Source: Treponema sp. (GTDB lineage: Bacteria; Spirochaetota; Spirochaetia; Treponematales; Treponemataceae). Taken from it: 64,000 bases of DNA. Numbering within the stretch: the stretch's first letter is position 1; each line of letters opens with the position of its first letter. A program made the translations under genes and the position numbers. This document shows positions 35,659 to 44,402 of the stretch, piece by piece. The notes under the pieces were generated by a model. That model was not told the origin of the DNA, ran no database searches, and saw only the letters and a program-made list of their open reading frames with translations. The stretch spans positions 1-64,000 of the forward strand of contig JAAYNH010000097.1 in NCBI GenBank assembly GCA_012520945.1, written 5' to 3'.

Positions 35659-35713
35659 TTGAACAGTTTTCAAACAATCATTTTTATGTTATTAACAAAA
35701 AAGGCACTGTTCA
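35659..35713. repeat. 9-bp inverted repeat with 37-nt spacer
   Basis: TTGAACAGT (35659-35667) and ACTGTTCAA (35705-35713), followed by AAAAAA. It lies between the DUF4349 lipoprotein stop (35761) and the PurF-like start. It could be a loose terminator or an operator; the long loop makes either uncertain. Confidence 0.5.
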
Positions 35714-35760
35714 AAAAAATTGAGCAGCACCAATTTTCAAATATCATAAGCTAAAAATTT

Positions 35761-36681
35761 TTATTTTCTTAATTTTTTGAAAAGTTTTTTTACTAATCCT
35801 AATTTTCCAAAAGTAAGCCAATATAAAAACGCAATAAAAAGAACAATAGGTACACCAAAAATTATTATTTGAATTATTAAAAGTAAAAAGCCTTCAAAAA
35901 AATAAAGAGTGCGGGAAAGCAAATCTTTTAAATCATTGCCAAGTGAAGGCCAGATAAAACCTTGTTCATTTGTATTTTTTGGCAAATGAATGTTTACAGT
36001 TAATGTACAAAAATCAATTTGATTTGATAAACGGTTTAATTGTCCTTGCATACTTTCAATTTCGGTTTGTACATCATTAATTTGTTTTTCTACCTTAATC
36101 ATTTCATCAACTTTTGTAGAATTTTTTAAATAGCCTAAAAGTCTTTCATGTAAAATTTTTCGAGTGTCAAGACGTGTTGTCAAATCAAAAAAATTTTCTG
36201 TTACGTCTTGTGTATTAATATTCTTTTCAACAACTTTACCAATCATAGTTAGATCATTTATTGCGTTGTCAAAATATTTTGCAGGAATGCGTAAAGTTAA
36301 ATTTACATTTCGGTCATTTGAATTACTGTTTGAAATATAACCATTATGTTTTTTGCACCATTGAATACATTTTTCTTCAGCATCACTTAATGAATCAACT
36401 TGAACGGATAAATATCCGTTGCGAATAAGTTTTCTTTCAGTGTTTAAATTGTTATCCAACTTTTTATTTTCAGAGATTTTTGAATCAATAAATAATTCTT
36501 CAGTGACAGTATCCAACATTTGCAAATTTTTTGTGCCACTCATCATTGGTGCAGCTTCTCTTTTTGTTACACCAAAGTTTGCTTTACTTTGTGATTTTAT
36601 ATTTGTATTTCCGCATGCAGTAAAACAAAATAAAATAAAAGATGTAAATATAAAAAATATAAAACTATTTTTCTTTTTCAT
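35761..36681 (-). CDS. DUF4349 lipoprotein
   Basis: A lipoprotein (lipobox FTAC, Cys 23) with the DUF4349 pattern: RKLIRNGYLSVQV, NGYISNS, LTLRIPAKYFDNAI, VTENFFDLTTRL and a coiled coil (EKQINDVQTEIESMQGQ). A C-terminal transmembrane segment (about 260-292) precedes a Lys-rich tail. It is thus anchored at both ends, with the coiled-coil domain between. The family function is not established. SD GGAGG precedes the ATG. Confidence 0.9.
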   Translation of the reverse strand: MKKKNSFIFFIFTSFILFCFTACGNTNIKSQSKANFGVTKREAAPMMSGTKNLQMLDTVTEELFIDSKISENKKLDNNLNTERKLIRNGYLSVQVDSLSDAEEKCIQWCKKHNGYISNSNSNDRNVNLTLRIPAKYFDNAINDLTMIGKVVEKNINTQDVTENFFDLTTRLDTRKILHERLLGYLKNSTKVDEMIKVEKQINDVQTEIESMQGQLNRLSNQIDFCTLTVNIHLPKNTNEQGFIWPSLGNDLKDLLSRTLYFFEGFLLLIIQIIIFGVPIVLFIAFLYWLTFGKLGLVKKLFKKLRK

Positions 36682-36693
36682 AAATTATCCTCC

Positions 36694-36740
36694 ATAAAAA
36701 AAAACACAGACCAAACATATTTAGTTTAATCTGTGTTATT
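36694..36740 (-). terminator. Terminator of the META-domain lipoprotein gene
   Basis: On the minus strand, AACACAGA (36737-36730) pairs with TCTGTGTT (36710-36703) and an inner AAAC/GTTT adds to the stem. A run of nine T follows. It lies 11 nt after the stop at 36751. Confidence 0.88.
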
Positions 36741-36750
36741 TTTATAATAA

Positions 36751-37554
36751 TTATTTTACAAGTTCTTGTTTTTCAAAAAATAATATGGTTTCATTGTTGT
36801 CATTATAAAAAGTTAAAGTTTTGTCTGAAAGGACGTAAGCAACCGTTTCATTAAGACGCTGTAAAAATAATCCTTCAACAAGATTAATATTTTCTTCTCC
36901 ACTGATTGCTAAAGTTGTTACACCTGCATTAAATTTTATTTTGTTATTTATTTCATCAATTGTATAATTTAACTGAAATGTATTTATTCCTGAAAATCCT
37001 GAAATGGTGTTTGTGCTTTCAAAACTTAAACTTGGCATTTTGTTATAATCATTTTGATAAATTGAAATAGTTCCATTGTCCGACGCAACGGCATTTAAGT
37101 TCCACTTTGAATGAATTATACTGAATTTTTCAAATTTTAAAATACTTTTATTTGCTTTTGAAGATATTATTAATTCTTTACGTCCTTCAAATTCTGAAAA
37201 AGTATATGTTGTTGTTCCTGTTAATGATGATAAAAATTTTTTTTCAAATTCCATTGCCTCTGTTGGTCCTGCCATTTTTGTTGTAATAAAGCCATCGTTT
37301 GCTTTTAGTTTGTTATTATTACGAATAATAGTTCCTGAATAATTATTTACTCCTGTAAAGCCAACAAATGTTAATACATTATTTTCTTCTTTACATGCTA
37401 GAGTGGCGTCGAAAATTTGTTGTACATTTCCATCAAGCTCAAAAAAAACAAGTTGCCACTGTCCTAGAGGAGCATCAATAGGTTCAGAAGAACAACTAAT
37501 AAAAAATGTGCTAAAAAATAATGCACCCAAAATAATTGAAAAAAGTTTATTCAT
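36751..37554 (-). CDS. Lipoprotein with two META (HslJ-like) domains
   Basis: Lipobox FISC (Cys 21) followed by two tandem META-type domains. The first (about 31-143) has LGQWQLV, GFTGVNNYSGT and TTKMAGPTEAMEFEKKFL; the second (about 147-262) has SKWNL, SGFSGINTFQL and LVEGLFLQRLNETV. META domains occur in HslJ and secreted Leishmania antigens, with uncertain biochemical function. Duplication within one lipoprotein is a modest curiosity. It probably sits in the periplasmic or outer-membrane inner leaflet. Confidence 0.85.
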   Translation of the reverse strand: MNKLFSIILGALFFSTFFISCSSEPIDAPLGQWQLVFFELDGNVQQIFDATLACKEENNVLTFVGFTGVNNYSGTIIRNNNKLKANDGFITTKMAGPTEAMEFEKKFLSSLTGTTTYTFSEFEGRKELIISSKANKSILKFEKFSIIHSKWNLNAVASDNGTISIYQNDYNKMPSLSFESTNTISGFSGINTFQLNYTIDEINNKIKFNAGVTTLAISGEENINLVEGLFLQRLNETVAYVLSDKTLTFYNDNNETILFFEKQELVK

Positions 37555-37593
37555 TTTTATACCTCTTTATTAAAACACTTTGCAGTGAAATAA

Positions 37594-37998
37594 TTACATT
37601 AAGCCGGTTTTATATTCTGCCGGATTTACGGAAAATAAATCTATGTTGCGTCGTTCTTCTATCATTTTAACTTTGCCTTTAAAGTCAACATTTTCTTCAA
37701 TACGTAATCTTCGTGTTGTTAAATCACCAACAACAGTGCTTCCATTTTTTAATTGAATATTTGAACGTCCTGTTAAATTTCCTTTTATGTTTCCGGAAAC
37801 AATAATTGAATTAGCTAAAGCGTTGTCAACAATACAAGTTGCATCTTTGGCAATTTCTAAATCGCCATTAGCATTTATGGTTCCTGTGAATTTTCCTGTA
37901 ATTATTAAATCATCTTGAAATGAAAGTGTTCCGTTGAAAACAGTTTCTGCTCCAAGAATTGTTAAGTTTCTGTCTTTTTGCTGAAAACTTCGTGCCAT
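37594..37998 (-). CDS. Bactofilin
   Basis: A 134-residue polymer-forming cytoskeletal protein (DUF583/bactofilin). The central right-handed beta-helix shows regular short repeats such as LIITGKFTG, NGDLEIAKDA, SIIVSGNIKGNL and STVVGDLTTRRL, with short N- and C-terminal tails. Bactofilins form stable filaments without nucleotide; in spirochaetes and Helicobacter they influence cell shape. The start overlaps the lnt stop by one base. Confidence 0.94.
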   Translation of the reverse strand: MARSFQQKDRNLTILGAETVFNGTLSFQDDLIITGKFTGTINANGDLEIAKDATCIVDNALANSIIVSGNIKGNLTGRSNIQLKNGSTVVGDLTTRRLRIEENVDFKGKVKMIEERRNIDLFSVNPAEYKTGLM

Positions 37999-39560
37999 TA
38001 TTTTTTTTCCTTTTTCAATTTAATAAATGCAAATGCAAAGATAATCAATGCTAGTGCTGTAAAAATTTTTCCAACGTAATCACCAAGAATAGTGTACACT
38101 GTTTTTGAATTTTTTGAAAGCACCGGAAAGCTACCGGTAATAAAAGTTTCTGTTTGACTTGGTGCCATTTTTAAAATTTTTCCATTAGGATCAATGATAC
38201 AAGTTTGACCGGAAGATGTAGAACGAACACTTGAAACTCTATTTTCCACAGAACGGAAAACTGCCATTGATAAATGTTGATACTGACAAGCTAAACTTTT
38301 TGCCCAAGCGTCATTGCTTAAATTAACCAAAACTTTTGCACCGTTATTTACAAAGCGGCGACCAATATATCCAAAAGTATCTTCAAAACAAACAGGCGTT
38401 CCAATGGAAAAATTATCGATATGCAAGACATTTGCTTCTCGTCCGGGCTCCCACATATGTGTGTCTCCGTTTAATAAAAGTTCATATAGTTTTGGAAACT
38501 GTTTATCAAAAGGAAAATATTCGGTAAATGGTACAAGATGCATTTTAAAATACATTTGTGGATTTGGTGGTAAAACATTCTTTTTGGGTTCAAAAACCAT
38601 CACGGCGTTGTAATCAACATAATTAACACCATGGTCATTGCCAATTACAAAAGGTACTTCTTTTGAATCGATATAATTTAGTAAATCATTAACTAAATCA
38701 AATCTTTCACGGTTATCGCGTTTTTGATAATTATAAAAAATGCGAGGAATAAATGCAGTTTCAGGCCAAACAATAAAGTCTATTTGTGAGTTTTCTTTTA
38801 AAGCTTGGTTTGTTAAGGATTTTAAAATGCGTAAGTCTTTTTTATAAGCTTCAGTGCCACCTTTCCATGGGTCACTGTTTTGCTGTATTAATGCCACTGT
38901 TTTGTGTTCTTCATTTGAATAATCTATTTGAGAAAATAAACCGTATATAAAAATTGTACTAAAACATATAAGCCAAATGCTTCCTGAAACAATATGTTTT
39001 TTAAAACTTCTGTCTTGAATGCATTGTGCTATCCATGCAGAAAAAAAAGTAATTATAGCTGAAAGTCCCCAAACGCCGATAATATTTGTACATTGAATTA
39101 ATGGTATAATACGCCAGTGTGAATAAGCGGTAACTGCATAATGAAAACCGGAAAAGCCCAAGGTTTTTACATATTCATATGCACACCAAACAATCCATTG
39201 TGCAATCCAGCCGAATTTGGGAAACATATCTTTTGCAAATTTTAAAAGAGGTAATGTACAAAGTAAGTATATGCCATACATACCGGCAATGACTGTAATT
39301 CCCATAGGATGAAAAGTTGCAAGCCAGTAACCGAATAAACTGTATCCTAAAAATCCATAAAGAAAACCGTAAAGCCAAATATTTTTCCAATTTAATCGAT
39401 CGATGAGTAAAAATAGTGGAACTAAAGCGATATATGAAAGTAGAGGTAGACCTTCTTTAAAAATAAATGATGGATGTTGAAAAGCAAAAAAAACAACACT
39501 AGCAAAGAGAAGTAAAAATTTGTGAAAATTTTTTTTATTAAATATAGATTTTAATTGCAT
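37998..39560 (-). CDS. lnt: Apolipoprotein N-acyltransferase Lnt
   Basis: Adds the third acyl chain to lipoproteins at the inner membrane. About seven N-terminal hydrophobic segments are followed by a nitrilase-like domain and a C-terminal helix. The catalytic triad is visible: Glu in WPETAF, Lys in KMHLVPFTEY and Cys in PVCFEDTFG. The ATG at 39560 lies 1 nt after the hup stop and is preferred over 39593, which would overlap hup. It fits the many lipoproteins encoded nearby. Confidence 0.93.
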   Translation of the reverse strand: MQLKSIFNKKNFHKFLLLFASVVFFAFQHPSFIFKEGLPLLSYIALVPLFLLIDRLNWKNIWLYGFLYGFLGYSLFGYWLATFHPMGITVIAGMYGIYLLCTLPLLKFAKDMFPKFGWIAQWIVWCAYEYVKTLGFSGFHYAVTAYSHWRIIPLIQCTNIIGVWGLSAIITFFSAWIAQCIQDRSFKKHIVSGSIWLICFSTIFIYGLFSQIDYSNEEHKTVALIQQNSDPWKGGTEAYKKDLRILKSLTNQALKENSQIDFIVWPETAFIPRIFYNYQKRDNRERFDLVNDLLNYIDSKEVPFVIGNDHGVNYVDYNAVMVFEPKKNVLPPNPQMYFKMHLVPFTEYFPFDKQFPKLYELLLNGDTHMWEPGREANVLHIDNFSIGTPVCFEDTFGYIGRRFVNNGAKVLVNLSNDAWAKSLACQYQHLSMAVFRSVENRVSSVRSTSSGQTCIIDPNGKILKMAPSQTETFITGSFPVLSKNSKTVYTILGDYVGKIFTALALIIFAFAFIKLKKEKK

Positions 39561-39561
39561 C

Positions 39562-39876
39562 CTAATCTTGATTTTCCTCAACGGGAATTTCAAAGAGATT
39601 TTTTTTCAACTCTTGTCCTGCTCTAAAAGCTGCAACGTAATGCGGTTTAACTGAAACGGTTTGTCCTGTTTTTGGATTGCGAGCGGAATTTCTTCCTTTG
39701 CGTAGACGTAATTCAAATGTACCAAAACCACGTAATTCTATATTGGATTGATTTGTAAGAGAAGATTTTACTTGTTCTAAAAAGGATTCAATAATGGTTT
39801 GAACAATCTTTTTTTCATATTTTGTTTGTGTTTGAATTGCTTCAACCAAATCAAATTTAGTTATTTTATTTGCCAT
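39562..39876 (-). CDS. hup: HU/IHF-family DNA-binding protein
   Basis: A 104-residue nucleoid protein. Start ATG 39876 (AAAGGA SD) gives MANKITKFDLVEAI; the longer frame to 39933 runs into the terminator and is rejected. The signature GFGTFELRLRKGRNSARNPKTG, carrying the intercalating RNP of the beta arm, is present. A C-terminal acidic extension (IPVEENQD) exceeds the ~90 residues of ordinary HU. Its product bends and compacts DNA. Transcription may come through the terminator from rpsT or from its own promoter. Confidence 0.94.
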   Translation of the reverse strand: MANKITKFDLVEAIQTQTKYEKKIVQTIIESFLEQVKSSLTNQSNIELRGFGTFELRLRKGRNSARNPKTGQTVSVKPHYVAAFRAGQELKKNLFEIPVEENQD

Positions 39877-39910
39877 GATTGTATCCTTTATGGAAATGAA
39901 ATTCCACAAA

Positions 39911-39935
39911 GAAAAAAAGTTGCCTTTTGGCAACC
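39911..39935 (-). terminator. Terminator of rpsT
   Basis: On the minus strand, GTTGCC, AAAA loop, GGCAAC (39934-39919), then seven T. It lies 10 nt beyond the rpsT stop. Confidence 0.93.
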
Positions 39936-39944
39936 CTTTTTCAA

Positions 39945-40226
39945 CTAGTTTTTAGCTGCATCAAAAGTTACATTATATAACTTCATCATGCGAGATTTTT
40001 TTCTTGATGCTGCATTTTTTGTCAAAATTCCTTTACCTGCAGCTGAATCAAGTTCCTTTACCAAAACTTTTAATTGCTCTGATGCTACTGTTTCATCTTT
40101 TGCGTGAGCTGCTTCTACAAATTTCTTTGCATAAGTGCGAACAGCGCTTTTTACCGATTTATTTTTTAATCTTCGTACTTCGCTTTGCTTATGTCTTTTT
40201 TCTGCAGATGATTTTTTTACTGCCAA
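39945..40226 (-). CDS. rpsT: 30S ribosomal protein bS20
   Basis: 93 residues, basic, with the family N-terminus AVKKSSAEKRHKQSE and RRLKNKSVKSAVRT. The start codon is TTG (40226-40224), preceded by GGAGG with 7-nt spacing; no ATG alternative fits. E. coli rpsT also uses a TTG/UUG start, important for autoregulation by S20, so similar control is conceivable. It has its own promoter and terminator, so it is monocistronic or nearly so. Confidence 0.96.
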   Translation of the reverse strand: MAVKKSSAEKRHKQSEVRRLKNKSVKSAVRTYAKKFVEAAHAKDETVASEQLKVLVKELDSAAGKGILTKNAASRKKSRMMKLYNVTFDAAKN

Positions 40227-40256
40227 CGGAAAGCCTCCAAACTAAAATGTTCTATC

Positions 40257-40285
40257 ATATTACTGAAAAAAACGATTTTTGTCAA
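40257..40285 (-). promoter_or_regulatory. Promoter of rpsT
   Basis: TTGACA (40285-40280), a 17-bp spacer and TAATAT (40262-40257). The -35 is consensus and the -10 is weak. Confidence 0.6.
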
Positions 40286-40371
40286 CTAATGTGCTTTCTC
40301 CTTAATTATAACAATAAACTCTGCATTGCAGCACATGTTCGCAGTTTTTCAAAACAAACTAAAAAAACAAA

Positions 40372-41169
40372 CTAAAACTGCACTTTATACAAAAATAATC
40401 CTGAGGCAGGGGCAGTAATTCCTGCAAGTTTTCTGTCTTTTGCTTCCAACGCAGTTTTGAAAAATCTTGCGTCTTGACCGTTTTTTTCATACTGAACCAT
40501 GCTACCGACGAGAGAACGAACCATGTTCCATAAAAAAGCATTGGCACAAATTTCAAAAACAATTTTTGTATTTTCAAAACAGTCGGTTATAGTTTTAAAT
40601 TCTGCATATTCAATAAATCTACATTTTGAAAGACTTTTATCGCCTGCATAACAAAAAGTTGTAAAATCTAATTCTCCTTTTAGAATGTTTGCCATATCGT
40701 TCAAAATTTGTAAATTTGGCATTCTGTAAAGTGACCAGGAAAATCGTTTATCATGTGCAGTTGGATGTAATGCCGGATCTAAAAAATATTTATATGTACG
40801 TTTTTTAGCACTGAATCTTGCGTGAAAATTATTTTCTACTTCTTTAGAATCAACGATGCGAATATCTTGCGGTAAAAAAGCATTTAATGCCTGCACAAAG
40901 TTTTTAGCAGGAATTGAATCTATGGGACTAATAAAAGTTGCAGCTTGTGCAAAAGCATGAACACCGGAATCCGTGCGTCCTGAACCGGCTAAAGAAATAT
41001 GTGTTTTGTGAATTTTTTCCAGTGCATATTCTATGCATTCTTGGATTGTCTTTACGGCAACATTTCCACGTAAAGCAGAGTTTTTACAATTGTTTCCTTT
41101 GGCACTTTGTCGTTGCCAACCACAATAATTTGTGCCATCATAAGAAATTGTAAGTAAAATTGTACGCAT
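40372..41169 (-). CDS. truA: tRNA pseudouridine synthase A
   Basis: Forms pseudouridine at positions 38-40 of the tRNA anticodon arm. The catalytic motif GSGRTDSGVHAFAQ contains the active Asp (about 66), and the C-terminal FLWNMVRSLVG stretch is intact. A ~16-residue insertion (KGNNCKNSALRGNVAV) sits between GWQRQ and the following helix, unlike E. coli TruA. The start shares one base with the stop of the DUF2225 gene (TAATG), so it is the last gene of the cdaA-cdaR-acpS-DUF2225-truA operon. Confidence 0.94.
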   Translation of the reverse strand: MRTILLTISYDGTNYCGWQRQSAKGNNCKNSALRGNVAVKTIQECIEYALEKIHKTHISLAGSGRTDSGVHAFAQAATFISPIDSIPAKNFVQALNAFLPQDIRIVDSKEVENNFHARFSAKKRTYKYFLDPALHPTAHDKRFSWSLYRMPNLQILNDMANILKGELDFTTFCYAGDKSLSKCRFIEYAEFKTITDCFENTKIVFEICANAFLWNMVRSLVGSMVQYEKNGQDARFFKTALEAKDRKLAGITAPASGLFLYKVQF

Positions 41170-42074
41170 TAGTCATCGCTCAAATCAATATCAATATCAA
41201 TATTATGTGCATCTTTGATTTCATTATTTATATTATCATAAAGTTCTCTTGAATGTTCTAAAAGTGGGCCAGGTTTATTTTTGGAAGTTTTTCCTAAACC
41301 GAAACTTCGAGCAATTGCTCTTTTATATTCGTCTAATTTTTTAAAACGCAAATTTTTATCTTCATGTTGACCATATTTATATTCCAAAAGTCCGCAAAGA
41401 TAAATGAGTCCGTCATAACCATAATTTTTATCTGTGTCAGGACCCAAGTTTGTTAATGCAGAAAGAGTTTCAATATGTTTCATCTCCAATATTAATGATT
41501 CTTGATAAAAAAACATTGCTTTTCTATAAAAAACTTGGGCGATATAATCATAGCCACGGTGCGGACTTTCCGTGTTAATATCGTTGCAAAGCCATGCCAA
41601 TCGTAAACAAATTTGTGCTTTTTTTATTGTTGGAGACATATTTGTAGGAAACTTTTCATAACATAATAATGCATGATAATATGCCGCCGCACCATCGAGT
41701 AATGTTCTATTTCGTGAAAAATTATAATGCGGAAAGACTTCTGCAACAGATTTTTTTCTTTTTTCTTCATCATTTAATAAATTATTAATTGTTTCTTTAT
41801 TGTCCAAAAAATTCAAATCACTCCAAAGCATTGCACAGTGACATTTTGGACAAGCAGCAATTGCGTAAATTTGCGGGTAGATTTTTCCATATTTTGCTGA
41901 TGGTTCGTAAGTGCGTCGTAATTCATCTGTCAACGGTCCGGCAATTAAACGACCTCCACCGGAAAGAAGTTCTTCTTTTTCAAATTCGGTTTTGCATACA
42001 GGACATTTTTGCTTTTGTTTTGAATAGAAAGTGGTAGCTAAAAGTTTTTCAGGCTTTTTTTCTTTTATTCTCAT
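41169..42074 (-). CDS. DUF2225 zinc-ribbon/TPR-like protein
   Basis: 301 residues. The N-terminal half has CPVC (about 24-27) and CPKC (about 75-78), probably a zinc ribbon, followed by an alpha-helical region resembling tetratricopeptide repeats (AAAYYHALLCYEKF, RKAMFFYQESL). The family is DUF2225, frequent in spirochaetes and Firmicutes, without known function. SD GGAGGG precedes the ATG, 2 nt after the acpS stop. Confidence 0.9.
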   Translation of the reverse strand: MRIKEKKPEKLLATTFYSKQKQKCPVCKTEFEKEELLSGGGRLIAGPLTDELRRTYEPSAKYGKIYPQIYAIAACPKCHCAMLWSDLNFLDNKETINNLLNDEEKRKKSVAEVFPHYNFSRNRTLLDGAAAYYHALLCYEKFPTNMSPTIKKAQICLRLAWLCNDINTESPHRGYDYIAQVFYRKAMFFYQESLILEMKHIETLSALTNLGPDTDKNYGYDGLIYLCGLLEYKYGQHEDKNLRFKKLDEYKRAIARSFGLGKTSKNKPGPLLEHSRELYDNINNEIKDAHNIDIDIDLSDD

Positions 42075-42076
42075 TT

Positions 42077-42427
42077 TTATCCCTCCAAAATAACAAATGC
42101 AATTGCACTGTCTCCGTCATGGCTTAAACTTAGATGTACATTTTTAGCATTGAATGCACTTATAACGGTTTTTGTTTTGCCGAAAAATTCAAAAAAAGGT
42201 TTTCCTTTCTCATCAAGAGAAATACAAATTTCATTTAGACTTAAATTTCTTAATCCTGTTCCTAGTGCTTTACTTAATGCTTCTTTTGCTGCAAAACGGC
42301 TTGCTAAAAATTCTGCATCTTTTTTTGATTCTTTTTTATGAAAAAATCTTTCAATTATTCTATCATTATTTTCCCATTTTTTAAAGCGAGAAATTTGAGT
42401 AATGTCAACGCCAATTCCTAAAATCAC
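42077..42427 (-). CDS. acpS: Holo-[acyl-carrier-protein] synthase
   Basis: Transfers 4'-phosphopantetheine to apo-ACP for fatty-acid synthesis. The motifs GIGVDITQISRF (4-15) and FAAKEALSKALGTG (about 47-60) include the Mg2+/CoA-binding Asp and Glu. At 116 residues it is typical. It overlaps cdaR by 4 nt (ATGA). Confidence 0.95.
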   Translation of the reverse strand: MILGIGVDITQISRFKKWENNDRIIERFFHKKESKKDAEFLASRFAAKEALSKALGTGLRNLSLNEICISLDEKGKPFFEFFGKTKTVISAFNAKNVHLSLSHDGDSAIAFVILEG

Positions 42428-43452
42428 TGTACCTTTTCCCCGATTTTTTCTTCATTGGTTAATTCTTTAATCTTTTCAGTAAATATAGTTTCCGTATGGG
42501 ATTTTTCTTTTTGTTTTAATGTGACTTCTACTTTTATTTTTTCCGGTTCAATACTCACAATTGAAAAGTTTTCAGGCAAATTTAGCAATACAGGTAATTC
42601 ATATGAACCGGCATTTTCAATATTTGAACAATCAATATATAAATTTTCGCTTGAAAAAGTATAATTTTCAAAATCGTTTTCTTTGCCGTTTATTTTTATG
42701 GTAAAGTTCAAATGATTTGTTTTGTACGAAAAATCTTCTCTTACATCTTCGAAAAGTAAACCGGAAATGTTAAAAGTTTTAGTAGCTGTTTTAGCACTTA
42801 TATTTATAGTTACGTAGATTTTTTCATTTTCATCAAATTCGATATATGAATTAAAATTGTTGATTTTTATATTTTGTATTTTACTCATATTTAAATTATT
42901 TAATTTAATTTCCGATGTATTCAAAAAGTCTATATCGTTTACAATAGATTCTGGACCGATAATTTCAATCGTTTGCGGTTCAATTGAAAAAGAATCTATT
43001 TGAAATCCTTTTGCTACTTCTCCGCTAAAACTTGGCTGTAGTGCAACGTATTTAATTGCTTTATTTTCCAAAGATATATTTAAAACAGATGGTTGAACTT
43101 CAATTTCTAAAGGCGAAATACTTACTGCATGCTCTGATAATACTACTTGTACAGGCACTTCTTGTTTACCTGTTTTTGTATACGTACTTACATCAACAAA
43201 AGCAATTATATCATTTTCTTGAATAGTTGCCAAATCTTTATTTTCACCTTTTAGTTTTAAACGAACAAAATTTGGCAGTGTGGAAATTGGAATTACTTCA
43301 CCGTTTGCTACTACAGATAATGGTACCGATATATTTTTTGTTTCAAAAGTATTTAATTGATAAAACAGGTATAAAAAAAGAGAAATAACAACGCAAAGAA
43401 CTTTTACAATCCAATTTTCCAGCAATTTATTTATTAATTTATTATTAATCAT
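42424..43452 (-). CDS. cdaR: YbbR-domain protein CdaR
   Basis: A membrane-anchored protein with an N-terminal transmembrane helix (about 10-33) and several YbbR domains outside, recognisable by the repeated P(V)xV-type and LxIxGPES segments (EIIGPESIVNDIDFL). CdaR is the partner and regulator of the diadenylate cyclase CdaA in Firmicutes. The ATG at 43452, with SD GAGGG 5 nt upstream, overlaps the cdaA stop by 8 nt and is preferred to 43476. Confidence 0.9.
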   Translation of the reverse strand: MINNKLINKLLENWIVKVLCVVISLFLYLFYQLNTFETKNISVPLSVVANGEVIPISTLPNFVRLKLKGENKDLATIQENDIIAFVDVSTYTKTGKQEVPVQVVLSEHAVSISPLEIEVQPSVLNISLENKAIKYVALQPSFSGEVAKGFQIDSFSIEPQTIEIIGPESIVNDIDFLNTSEIKLNNLNMSKIQNIKINNFNSYIEFDENEKIYVTINISAKTATKTFNISGLLFEDVREDFSYKTNHLNFTIKINGKENDFENYTFSSENLYIDCSNIENAGSYELPVLLNLPENFSIVSIEPEKIKVEVTLKQKEKSHTETIFTEKIKELTNEEKIGEKVQ

Positions 43453-44239
43453 TGTTGCCCTCAAAATCAGAATCATTGCCGGAAATATCTAAAAGCGTTT
43501 CCAATGTTTTAGTTGTTTCATCTAGTGTTAAGTCGTAATGCAATTGTGAGTCATATGCTAAACTGATGGCACCACTTTCTTCAGATACAATTAAAATTAC
43601 AGCATCTGTTTCTTCTGAAAGTCCTAAAGCCGCACGGTGTCGTGTTCCAAATGTTTTTTTTATGTCATAATGTTCCGAAAGTGGTAAAAAACATCCGCTG
43701 GATAAAATTTTTGAATCTTGAATTATTGTTGCCCCGTCGTGCAAAGGAGTGTCGTGTGCAAAAATCGTTACAAGTAAACTTGATGAAACATCTGCATTGA
43801 GTGTTGTTCCTGTGTTCAAAATATCTTTCATTTCTGAGTGACGCATAAAAACTACAAGCATTCCACGTTTTTGAGCGGCAAGTATTTCAGCTGCGGCCAA
43901 AGTTGCGTCTAAAACGGAGTGTTTTGTACCTTTGTTTAATCTGTGCCAACCGCCTTGACCTAGTTTCAGAAAAATTTTGCGTAATTCCGGCTGAAAAATT
44001 ATGACGAAAGTTATTAAAAAACTAGGTGCTAACATATTCAAAAGCCATTGCATCGTTGAAAGTTTAAAAAAAATAGCTGCCGAATAGGCAAGTCCTAAAA
44101 CGATGAGAGTTTTGAAAATTTGTGAACCTTGAGTTTTTACAATAATTTCATATCCTTTATAAAGCACAAAGGATAATACTAAAATGTCTATTAGAGGACT
44201 AATATAGTCATAAATTTTTAAAACCTGATCAAATATCAT
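43445..44239 (-). CDS. cdaA: Diadenylate cyclase CdaA
   Basis: Synthesises cyclic di-AMP from two ATP. Three N-terminal transmembrane helices (about 15-90) precede a DAC domain with the catalytic motifs LHDGATII (about 163-170) and GTRHRAALGLSE (about 195-206). The C-terminus is acidic. The overlap with cdaR matches the cdaA-cdaR module of Firmicutes. c-di-AMP controls osmolyte and cell-wall homeostasis there; the same role here is inference. Confidence 0.95.
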   Translation of the reverse strand: MIFDQVLKIYDYISPLIDILVLSFVLYKGYEIIVKTQGSQIFKTLIVLGLAYSAAIFFKLSTMQWLLNMLAPSFLITFVIIFQPELRKIFLKLGQGGWHRLNKGTKHSVLDATLAAAEILAAQKRGMLVVFMRHSEMKDILNTGTTLNADVSSSLLVTIFAHDTPLHDGATIIQDSKILSSGCFLPLSEHYDIKKTFGTRHRAALGLSEETDAVILIVSEESGAISLAYDSQLHYDLTLDETTKTLETLLDISGNDSDFEGNND

Positions 44240-44312
44240 GCAAGTTCCTTATGTATTTTCAATACATTTTGTGCCGTGTAAAAGTTTTCCGGCAAAAAAA
44301 TCGTCTAATAAT

Positions 44313-44340
44313 AAAAAAAGCCTTTATATATACAGGGCAT
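44313..44340 (-). terminator. Weak terminator-like hairpin after dxs
   Basis: On the minus strand GCCC...GGC (44338-44320) is followed by seven T (44319-44313). The stem is short and interrupted, so the call is tentative. Confidence 0.35.
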
Positions 44341-44402
44341 TTTGTCATTCTGCCAATGTTTATTAAATATTTAGATTTTAACTTTTTTAGCATATATTTT
44401 TC

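Noticed and set aside
39877-39933. Extended N-terminus for the HU-like protein
   Set aside because: It would read through the rpsT terminator; MANKITKF is the normal HU start with its own SD.
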